Origin: Sphingomonadales bacterium
GTDB taxonomy: Bacteria > Pseudomonadota > Alphaproteobacteria > Sphingomonadales > Sphingomonadaceae
DNA: 5,704 nt
Direction of reading: 5' to 3'
NCBI GenBank assembly: GCA_017302775.1
Contig: JAFLDC010000194.1
Coordinates: 1-5,704 of the forward strand
Positions 1 to 5,704 of this stretch are shown here, one piece after another (within the stretch, counting starts at the first letter, position 1; each line of letters starts with the position of its first letter). Position numbers and translations under genes: made by a program. The notes beneath the pieces are model-generated. The model made no database searches and had not been told where the DNA came from. It worked only from the letters and a program-made list of their open reading frames with translations.

Positions 1-1645
1 CCCCCGGCGTCAACTTCCATTGGTTGATGACCCGCAGCTGATAGCGTCGGCTGGTTACCGTGCTCCCTGCCATGAACGAAGCGTCGCCGGCCTGCGGCGT
101 CAGCACCAGCCGCACGTAACCTTGATGGAGGTTGTCGGTCCAGACCACTTCCGGATTGTGCTCGGCCAGGGCAGCATCAAGTCGTGCTGCGGCCAGCGGG
201 CCGAAACCGCTCGCAATGAAGTCGCCTGGCGAAGTGACACCCGCCGTGCCGAGTTCGATCCCCGTCGCCCGCCCCGAAGCATCGGCGAGGCGGTTAACCC
301 AGAAGCTGTGACTGTCCCCGGTCAGGAATACCAGATCGTTGACTCCCGCGGCACGCGCCTGGCTGTAAAACCGTTCGCGGGCCCATTCATAGCCATCCCA
401 GGTATCGGGATAGAACGGCAGGTTCCACTTGCCCTTCCATGCCAGATCGACCGCTTCCGATGACGGACCGGTATGCCGCGCCGGATCGGGGATCAGTCCA
501 AGTTTGACGACATCGGGAACGCGGGTCCGGGCGATCGGCATGGGATTGCCGATCAGCCGCCAGGGCTGTCCGGCTTGCCTGGAACGCGCCCAGGCTTGGG
601 CCAGATCGGCCTCCAGCAAGGGGGCCAGCATGGCCCGGCCGGGTGCCCCGATCGCATCGCGTTCCATTGTAGCGGCATCGGCGTAGCTGGTGATGGTCTT
701 TTTATAGGGCTCATAGTCGATCTGTCTGGCCCGCGCCGTATGGCGCGTTTCAAGGGTGGACAGCGTGGCGAGATCGCCGAACACCCAGGTCCGCCAGAAC
801 TGTGCGCGGGTGCGGTCAGGACCGGGTTCGCGCACCGGCATCCATTCGAAATAGGCCTGGATCGAGGCAGCACGCCGGTCCGCCCAGTTGCCCTCCTTGT
901 CCGGCTGGTGGTTCTGTGCGCCGTCGATCCACGGATTGTTGGCGCTTTCGTGATCGTCCCAGCAGGCCAGCAAAGGCTTTGCGGCGTGCATGGCCTGCGA
1001 TCCGGGATCCGTCTTGTACTGCGCATGACGGGTGCGGTAGTCGTTGAGAGAGACGATTTCGTTTGCGGGCTGATGGACCCGGCCGATCCGCCGCGCCACC
1101 TCACCGCCCCAGCCGTCCGCACCATATTCGTAGATATAGTCGCCGGTATGCAGCACGAAATCGATCGCCGGATCGCGGGCAACCGCATCATAGGCGTTGA
1201 AGAACCCAAAGGCGTAGTTGGAGCAAGAAACCAGCGCAATGCCCAGCCGGCCAACCGGTCCTACCGGCAGGGTGCGGGTCTGCCCGATCGGGGAAGTCGC
1301 TCCGTTTGCCAGGAACCGGTAAAAGTAGCGCCCGCCAGGAGCGAGCCCCTCAGCCAGAACCTTTACGGTGAAATCCTGCGCAGGTCCGGTCGCCGCTCGG
1401 CCACTTGCGAGGATCTTGCGAAACTGTCGATCCGCCGCCAGCTCCCACTGGACGTTCAGTGAATCCGAAGCGGTGACCCGCGTCCACAACACCACGCTGG
1501 TCGCATCAGGATCGCCGCTGGCGACACCGTGGCGGAACAGCGGGAGCTGGCCGGGCAAAGCCAGGGCAGGAAGTGTGGCGCCCGCAGCGACCGCAGATAT
1601 CCCGGCCAGGGTTGTACGTCGGGTAATCGGCGCAAATGTGCTCAC
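1..1645 (-). CDS. phoD: PhoD-family alkaline phosphatase/phosphodiesterase, Tat-exported (3' end cut by window edge)
   Basis: Hydrolyses phosphate mono- and diesters outside the cytoplasm to release inorganic phosphate; this is family knowledge. 548 codons are visible and uninterrupted. The N-terminus is a Tat signal peptide: TRRTTLAG at residues 8-15, then a small hydrophobic stretch, with likely cleavage after ALA at 27-29. A PhoD N-terminal domain follows (about 37-128), with HGVASGDP at 39-46 and VLWTRV at 52-57. The metallophosphatase domain starts near 134. It shows SCSNY (140-144, Cys141), HTGDYIYEY (166-174, Asp169 and Tyr172), WDDHE (229-233) and GDSH (443-446). By comparison with Bacillus PhoD, Cys141, Asp169 and Tyr172 would be iron ligands and the other motifs would bind calcium and phosphate. 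The GTG start is chosen because it follows a good ribosome binding site and gives a complete Tat leader. PhoD proteins are often 520-560 residues, so little should be missing. It lies 122 bases downstream of the TonB receptor gene on the same strand, so cotranscription is possible. The exact substrate cannot be told. Confidence 0.95.
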   Translation of the reverse strand, partial: MSTFAPITRRTTLAGISAVAAGATLPALALPGQLPLFRHGVASGDPDATSVVLWTRVTASDSLNVQWELAADRQFRKILASGRAATGPAQDFTVKVLAEGLAPGGRYFYRFLANGATSPIGQTRTLPVGPVGRLGIALVSCSNYAFGFFNAYDAVARDPAIDFVLHTGDYIYEYGADGWGGEVARRIGRVHQPANEIVSLNDYRTRHAQYKTDPGSQAMHAAKPLLACWDDHESANNPWIDGAQNHQPDKEGNWADRRAASIQAYFEWMPVREPGPDRTRAQFWRTWVFGDLATLSTLETRHTARARQIDYEPYKKTITSYADAATMERDAIGAPGRAMLAPLLEADLAQAWARSRQAGQPWRLIGNPMPIARTRVPDVVKLGLIPDPARHTGPSSEAVDLAWKGKWNLPFYPDTWDGYEWARERFYSQARAAGVNDLVFLTGDSHSFWVNRLADASGRATGIELGTAGVTSPGDFIASGFGPLAAARLDAALAEHNPEVVWTDNLHQGYVRLVLTPQAGDASFMAGSTVTSRRYQLRVINQWKLTPG

Positions 1646-1651
1646 TTTCTG

Positions 1652-1658
1652 CTCCTCT
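1652..1658 (-). promoter_or_regulatory. Ribosome binding site of phoD
   Basis: On the minus strand AGAGGAG lies with its AGGAG core 6 bases before GTG 1645-1643. It supports the GTG as the phoD start; no ATG in this frame would give the Tat leader. Confidence 0.75.
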
Positions 1659-1707
1659 GCCAGGTGCGAGCAGTTCGCTTGAACCGCGCTGCGACCATTG
1701 TGCGAAC

Positions 1708-1737
1708 GAGGGTGACGGCCTGGTGGCAGCCACCCTC
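1708..1737 (-). other. Hairpin between the TonB receptor gene and phoD (weak terminator or attenuator)
   Basis: GAGGGTG (1708-1714) is the perfect inverse of CACCCTC (1731-1737), a 7-bp stem around a 16-base loop. The right side can instead form a smaller hairpin, GGTGG (1722-1726) with CCACC (1730-1734) around CAG, so two structures compete. On the minus-strand transcript it lies 30 bases after the receptor stop codon. The bases after the stem are GTTCGCAC, with no U-run, so a strong intrinsic terminator is unlikely. It could lower read-through into phoD, stabilise the 3' end of the receptor mRNA, or do nothing. Confidence 0.4.
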
Positions 1738-1767
1738 TGTCAGCTCATTTCACGCGGTGCCGAAACC

Positions 1768-4038
1768 TCAGAAGCCGAACTTGACGGTCGCGAAAAACTG
1801 CTGCGGTGCACCGACCAGCAGCGTCTGCCGATCGCCTGAGTTGCCGGTGCCGCCCGAGTTGATCGTACCAAGGTACCGTTCGTCAAGCAGGTTGGTGGCG
1901 TTGAGCTGCACTTCGATGTTGTCGGTGATGCGGTAGCCGATGGAAGCATCCACGATGGTCCGCCCCGGCACAGACTGGTCGTTCGTGTAGGTGAAATAGC
2001 GCCTCGACATGTAGTTTGCCCCGATCCGACCGAAGATCTTGCCGTTGTCATAAGTCAGTTCGCCGCGCAGCATGTGCTTGGGGCTGTCGACGACGGTCTT
2101 GCCCTTGATCGCTGCCAGCAGAACCCCGGAAAGGTTGAACACGTCGTCCCGGTATGTCGCGTCGGTGTAGCTGTAGGAAGCGAACAGCCCGAAACCGCCC
2201 CCCAGCTTGAGATCGCCGACCGCTTCGAAGCCGATCGAACGGACTGACCCGACGTTCTGCAAAACCGATGGGCTGCCGACGATACTCGGACCGCTGGCGG
2301 CGGAGAGCAGACGATCATGGAAATCAACCAGATAGACGCCGACCACCCCGTTAAAAATCGGACTGCTGTAGCGCAAGCCCGCTTCAAAGGTGTCCGAACT
2401 TTCCGGCTTGAGCGTGCCTGCGATAGCGTTGAACCCGGTCTGATTGGTAGAGAAAGGGCCGGTCGTGGTGGCCGAGGCAAAGGCGCGGGTCGACTGCGAG
2501 AAACTGCCGAACAGTTCAGCGTTGTCACCCAGCGCAAAGTTCACCCCGACGCTTGGCTGGAACCAGTCCGTTGCATCGATCGTGCCTTGCGGGAAACCGC
2601 CGCCGATTATGGCCGTTGCCTTGTTGGTGACCTGAAAGCCTTTCCAGCCAATGTTGATCTTCACCGGGCCAAGCTGAAACTGGTCCTCGACGAAGTATTG
2701 CAGGGTCTCGGTGTCGAAATCGAACTCCCACTGGGTGAAGAACGGGCCCGTCGGGTATTCGCGGAACGAACGGCCCGGACTGGTGCGGCTGTCCAGACCA
2801 TAAAAGCGACGCGCCTGGTTGAAGCTGTTGGTTTCATACCAGCCCCCAACCGACAGGGTATTATTTTGCGTCTTCCAGTTGATCCGGCCGAATACGCCGC
2901 CGCGGTCGATGTCGTATTCGGTGGTGCGGATCGAGATCGGCACGCCGTTGGGGCTGGGGACATAAGGCGTCGCCCACAGACCCATGCCCTTGTTGTGGTG
3001 ATAGTATCCGCGCAGCGCGACGTCGATGCTGTCACCGATCGGGCTTTTGAAGCCGATCGCGGCGACCGTATCCTTGCGCAGGCCCGACGCGTCAAAATAG
3101 GCGTCGTCAACGGTAGTGACATTGCCGGGGTAGACCGTGCCGGCAGCGGGATTCGAAACTGGTGCTCCGGTCTCACCCCGGTTGTTGCCGATGTCGGCAT
3201 AAAGGATCGCGCGGGCGTAATCCGGATAGGTGTTGTCCCATTCGTAGCCCAACCGGTTCAGCATGCCGAGCGACATATCCTGATAGTCCTGCTCGCGCCG
3301 GTCCGAATAGCTGAACCAGGCATCGAACTGCGCATCACCCACTGGCACGACAAGCTTGGCGTTGATCATGTGCTGATCCTGGGTACCCTGACCGCGATAC
3401 TTGTCGGTCGAACCATAGCCATAGGAAACAAAGCCGCGCGCGCCGTCGCTTGAGCCAAGGTTAAGTCGAACGAACCCGCGCATGGTGTTATCGCTGCCAT
3501 AGGTGCCATTGACCTGACCACCCAACCGGTCGAGCGGATCCATCGAAAAGGTTTCGACCGTGCCCCCCAGGTTGTTGGTGGACTGGGTTCCAAGTGCGCC
3601 CGCGCCCTGCGAAACCCGAACCGTACCGATGTTCTCCGGGCTGACGACGCGGCTGATGTGCAAACCGTTGTGTGCCCCATAGCTCATATCGCCGAGTGGA
3701 ATGCCGTCGAAGTTGAAGCCAAGCTGATTCTGGTTGAAGCTGCGGATGGTCACCCGCGTCGACCATTCATAGTTGCCGAATGCGTCAGCCGATTGAATAT
3801 TGACGCTCGGCAGCTTTTCGATTGCACGGATCGGGCTGGTGCCGGGCAGCAACACCGCAATGTCGCGCTGTTTCACTTCCTGTACCTGGCGGGATTGGCC
3901 CTTGCCCAGCACCACGATCTCGTCACCATCTACTGTTGCGGCAGTCTCGCTTGCGGGATTGGCCTCAGCTTCAGCGGCAGTGGCTACCTGCGGAACAAGC
4001 GCGGCGGATGCCATGAGAATGGCGACGGTCTTTTTCAT
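1768..4038 (-). CDS. TonB-dependent outer-membrane receptor, ligand unknown
   Basis: This is a complete 756-residue outer-membrane active transporter, which uses TonB/ExbBD energy to bring a ligand into the periplasm. A Sec signal peptide (1-21; MKKTVAILM core, cleavage near ATA at 19-21) is followed by a likely TonB box, DEIVVLG (39-45). The plug domain covers about 55-165, with the conserved pieces IEKLPSVNI (73-81), RVTIRSFNQNQ (95-105), DGIPLGD (111-117), VRVSQGAGALG (140-150) and NNLGGTV (155-161). The remainder, about 170-756, is the beta-barrel. It includes the typical ATNLLDERY near the end and closes with VKFGF, whose terminal Phe is the usual barrel-assembly signal. There is no N-terminal secretin/STN domain, so it is not a FecA-type transducer, and no carboxypeptidase-like repeat as in SusC. 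Length is normal. The ATG follows GGGGG at 4043-4047 with 4-base spacing, a modest ribosome binding site. Its neighbours, phoD downstream and ppk divergent, hint at a phosphorus-related ligand, but sequence alone does not show it; iron-siderophore, vitamin or sugar ligands remain open. Confidence 0.93.
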   Translation of the reverse strand: MKKTVAILMASAALVPQVATAAEAEANPASETAATVDGDEIVVLGKGQSRQVQEVKQRDIAVLLPGTSPIRAIEKLPSVNIQSADAFGNYEWSTRVTIRSFNQNQLGFNFDGIPLGDMSYGAHNGLHISRVVSPENIGTVRVSQGAGALGTQSTNNLGGTVETFSMDPLDRLGGQVNGTYGSDNTMRGFVRLNLGSSDGARGFVSYGYGSTDKYRGQGTQDQHMINAKLVVPVGDAQFDAWFSYSDRREQDYQDMSLGMLNRLGYEWDNTYPDYARAILYADIGNNRGETGAPVSNPAAGTVYPGNVTTVDDAYFDASGLRKDTVAAIGFKSPIGDSIDVALRGYYHHNKGMGLWATPYVPSPNGVPISIRTTEYDIDRGGVFGRINWKTQNNTLSVGGWYETNSFNQARRFYGLDSRTSPGRSFREYPTGPFFTQWEFDFDTETLQYFVEDQFQLGPVKINIGWKGFQVTNKATAIIGGGFPQGTIDATDWFQPSVGVNFALGDNAELFGSFSQSTRAFASATTTGPFSTNQTGFNAIAGTLKPESSDTFEAGLRYSSPIFNGVVGVYLVDFHDRLLSAASGPSIVGSPSVLQNVGSVRSIGFEAVGDLKLGGGFGLFASYSYTDATYRDDVFNLSGVLLAAIKGKTVVDSPKHMLRGELTYDNGKIFGRIGANYMSRRYFTYTNDQSVPGRTIVDASIGYRITDNIEVQLNATNLLDERYLGTINSGGTGNSGDRQTLLVGAPQQFFATVKFGF

Positions 4039-4104
4039 AATACCCCCATCTGGTTGGTTCGGGAGGCTGTTAGGCTGGAGTTGTTACGCCGCCGTGCGAT
4101 TCGT

Positions 4105-4122
4105 TTGACCCTATTGAGACAG
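4105..4122 (-). promoter_or_regulatory. Weak Pho-box-like repeat upstream of the TonB receptor
   Basis: Read on the minus strand, CTGTCTC-AATA-GGGTCAA has two 7-base units in 11-base register. It agrees with the E. coli PhoB consensus CTGTCATA(A/T)A(T/A)CTGT(A/C)A(C/T) at 12 of 18 positions, mainly in the first unit. It ends 66 bases before the receptor ATG, a reasonable promoter position. The only -10-like string nearby is TAACAA (4086-4081), 18 bases beyond the repeat instead of the usual 10-12. It may be chance. Confidence 0.25.
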
Positions 4123-4162
4123 CCGTTCGACACGACGGTAAGCGGCGTGAAAAAGCCTGGCG

Positions 4163-4180
4163 TTGTCATAAAGGTGTAAC
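4163..4180 (+). promoter_or_regulatory. Pho-box-like PhoB operator upstream of ppk
   Basis: TTGTCAT-AAAG-GTGTAAC agrees with the E. coli PhoB consensus CTGTCATA(A/T)A(T/A)CTGT(A/C)A(C/T) at 15 of 18 positions; the mismatches are positions 1, 11 and 12. The two units stand in the 11-base register expected of tandem PhoB sites and point towards ppk, ending 43 bases before its GTG. In known PhoB promoters the box replaces the -35 element with a -10 about 10-12 bases on. Here that stretch is GC-rich with no clear -10 hexamer, so the promoter itself is not resolved. Confidence 0.55.
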
Positions 4181-4212
4181 GACATCGCGGCACGGCGCGG
4201 AGGTTGTAGGAT

Positions 4213-4217
4213 AGGGG
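4213..4217 (+). promoter_or_regulatory. Probable ribosome binding site of ppk
   Basis: AGGGG lies 6 bases before GTG 4224-4226, the only standard start codon between the in-frame TAG at 4212-4214 and the conserved RYFNREL region. A better GGAGG sits at 4199-4203, but it is 20 bases from the GTG and the TAG stop blocks any in-frame start suited to it. Confidence 0.5.
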
Positions 4218-4223
4218 TGCGGC

Positions 4224-5704
4224 GTGCCGACTGGCGAGCAGGTACATGTTGGCACGGGCGGTGGAGCCGGCCTTGCTTCGCGCTATTTCAATCGTGAACT
4301 CAGCTGGTTGGCTTTCAACCACCGCGTCCTCGCCGAAGCCCGCAATCCCGACTACCCGTTGCTCGAACAGCTTCGCTTTCTCTCGATCTCGGGCAGCAAC
4401 CTCGACGAATTCCTGATGGTCCGGTTCGCGGCGCTGATTGGTCAGGCCAAGCGCCGGATTGAGGAAACCTCGATCGATGGACTAACCCCGACCCAGCAAC
4501 TCACAGCCATTCAGCGGGCAGTTGAAGAGCTTGACCGGGAACAACAGCACTCCTGGCTGAGCCTGCGGGCGCAGCTGGCCCAAGCCGGAATCGCGGTTTT
4601 GACCGGATCGCAGCTTTCCGAATGCCAGCGCCAGTGGCTTCGCGATTTTGTGCTGGAGCACATTCTCCCGGTGATCACCCCGCAGGCGATCGATCCGGCC
4701 CATCCCTTTCCATTCATCGCCAACCAGGGGATTGGTATCCTGTTTGCGCTGCGCCGCCGGTCGGACAAGGCGCAGATCATGGAAATGGTGCTGATCCCGC
4801 AGGCCTTGCCCCGTTTCATCCGGATAGCCGGACCATCCGCTGCCTATGTCAGTATCGAGGAACTGCTCTGTTCCGCCGCTGACTTGCTGTTTCCCGGGTT
4901 TGACCTGCTCAGCCACGGGGTTTTCCGGGTGCTGCGCGATAGCGATATCGAGATCGAGGAGGATGCCGAGGACCTGGTTCGCTATTTCCGCACCGCCATC
5001 CAACGCCGACGGCGCGGCTCGGTGGTAGTGCTGCAATTGCAGGGTGATTTCGATCCGGCGGTCGAAGACCTGCTGCGCACCCAACTGCAACTTGACCGGG
5101 CGCTGGTCATGCAGACCGCGGGGCTGGTCGGAATCGGCGGGCTGGCCAGCATCGTCGAGGAAGACCGTCCCGATCTCAAATTCGAGCCCTACAGCCCGCG
5201 CTATCCGGAACGGATTCTGGAGCATGACGGGGATTGTTTCGCCGCGATCCGCGCCAAGGACATCGTGATTCATCACCCCTATGAGAGCTTCGAGGTGGTC
5301 GTCGATTTCCTGCGCCAAGCGGCCGACGATCCGGACGTGGTAGCAATCAAGCAAACGCTTTACCGCGCTGGCAAGCAATCGGCGGTCATCGCCGCGCTCA
5401 TCGCCGCCGCCGAAGCGGGCAAATCGGTGACCGCGGTAGTGGAACTCAAGGCCCGGTTCGATGAGGAGCAGAATCTGCTCTGGGCCAGCCAGCTCGAACG
5501 CGCCGGGGTTCAGGTCATCTATGGCTTTGTGGACTGGAAGACCCACGCGAAGGTTTCGATGGTCGTGCGCCGTGAAGGTGAAGGCTATCGCACCTACTGC
5601 CACTTCGGCACCGGCAACTACCATCCCCTGACCGCGCGGATCTATACCGACCTGTCCTTCTTTACCGCCGATCCGCGCGCCGGACGCGACGCTGCCAAGC
5701 TATT
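4224..5704 (+). CDS. ppk: Polyphosphate kinase 1 (3' end cut by window edge)
   Basis: Cytoplasmic or membrane-associated enzyme that reversibly transfers the gamma phosphate of ATP to a growing polyphosphate chain. 493 codons are visible without interruption; Ppk1 proteins are usually about 690-730 residues, so the last 30% lies outside. Opening with RYFNRELSWLAFN (20-32) and FLSISGSNLDEF (52-63), the N-terminal domain is typical; Asn59 matches the nucleotide-binding Asn45 of E. coli Ppk. The head domain follows, then the first catalytic (C1) domain with IKQTLYR (Arg381), ELKARFDEE (Arg411), WKTHAK (His441) and HFGTGNYH (His460). These four align with E. coli Arg375, Arg405, His435 and His454 at a constant offset of six. 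His441 is therefore the expected phosphorylated residue, and the enzyme looks functional. The second catalytic domain is missing only because the window ends. The GTG start gives about 19 residues, rich in glycine (10-16), before the conserved region. A Pho-box-like repeat upstream suggests phosphate-starvation control. Confidence 0.96.
   Translation, partial: MPTGEQVHVGTGGGAGLASRYFNRELSWLAFNHRVLAEARNPDYPLLEQLRFLSISGSNLDEFLMVRFAALIGQAKRRIEETSIDGLTPTQQLTAIQRAVEELDREQQHSWLSLRAQLAQAGIAVLTGSQLSECQRQWLRDFVLEHILPVITPQAIDPAHPFPFIANQGIGILFALRRRSDKAQIMEMVLIPQALPRFIRIAGPSAAYVSIEELLCSAADLLFPGFDLLSHGVFRVLRDSDIEIEEDAEDLVRYFRTAIQRRRRGSVVVLQLQGDFDPAVEDLLRTQLQLDRALVMQTAGLVGIGGLASIVEEDRPDLKFEPYSPRYPERILEHDGDCFAAIRAKDIVIHHPYESFEVVVDFLRQAADDPDVVAIKQTLYRAGKQSAVIAALIAAAEAGKSVTAVVELKARFDEEQNLLWASQLERAGVQVIYGFVDWKTHAKVSMVVRREGEGYRTYCHFGTGNYHPLTARIYTDLSFFTADPRAGRDAAKL

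Noticed and set aside
473..1462. A 329-codon plus-strand frame and a 233-codon minus-strand frame (553-1254) in the left region
   Set aside because: Both overlap the phoD reading frame, whose motifs are complete. Neither overlapping translation resembles a known family.
2317..3453. A 378-codon open frame on the plus strand opposite the TonB receptor
   Set aside because: It lies wholly inside the receptor gene, has no recognisable motif, and fits the antisense shadow expected of high third-position GC.
4098..4102. A GATTC (GANTC) site, the CcrM methylation sequence, between the divergent genes
   Set aside because: A single GANTC is expected by chance at this length, and nothing else suggests cell-cycle control.
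4105..4110. TTGACC as a plus-strand -35 element for ppk
   Set aside because: No -10-like hexamer stands 16-18 bases downstream, and the same bases form part of the minus-strand Pho-box-like repeat.
4035..4322. A 95-codon minus-strand frame across the divergent intergenic region
   Set aside because: It would overlap the start of ppk and the promoter region and end at the receptor start; no motif supports it, and its composition is that of an accidental frame.
4482..5624. A 380-codon open frame on the minus strand opposite ppk
   Set aside because: The plus strand carries an intact Ppk1 with all catalytic residues. Long antisense frames are common in GC-rich coding DNA, and this translation shows no recognisable domain or signal.

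Overview
This GC-rich window looks like chromosomal DNA of an alphaproteobacterium, most likely Sphingomonadales. The suggestion rests on high GC at third codon positions, a large TonB-dependent receptor (TBDR) of the sphingomonad style, a Tat-exported PhoD phosphatase and the sequence of the Ppk1. No marker gene is present, so the placement is inference.

There are three protein genes and no visible RNA gene, mobile element, CRISPR array or long repeat. On the minus strand, read from right to left, come a complete TBDR gene (4038 to 1768) and, 122 bases further on, a phoD-type alkaline phosphatase/phosphodiesterase gene. The phoD gene starts at a GTG at 1645 and runs off the left edge after 548 codons, probably close to its end. 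On the plus strand, divergent from the TBDR, is ppk (polyphosphate kinase 1). It starts at a GTG at 4224 and runs off the right edge after 493 codons, about 70% of the usual length. All three frames are open and every key motif checked is intact.

The 185-base divergent intergenic region (4039-4223) is the main regulatory interest. It holds an 18-base Pho-box-like direct repeat pointing at ppk (4163-4180) and a weaker one pointing at the TBDR (4122-4105). The TBDR-phoD gap holds a small hairpin without a U-tract.

Together the genes make a coherent phosphorus picture. PhoD would release phosphate from organic phosphoesters outside the cytoplasm, the TBDR may bring a ligand (unknown, possibly an organophosphate or a metal complex) across the outer membrane, and Ppk1 would store phosphate as polyphosphate. 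Each protein family is known; the possible novelty is their combination and shared control by phosphate starvation, which is a hypothesis from position and motif only.
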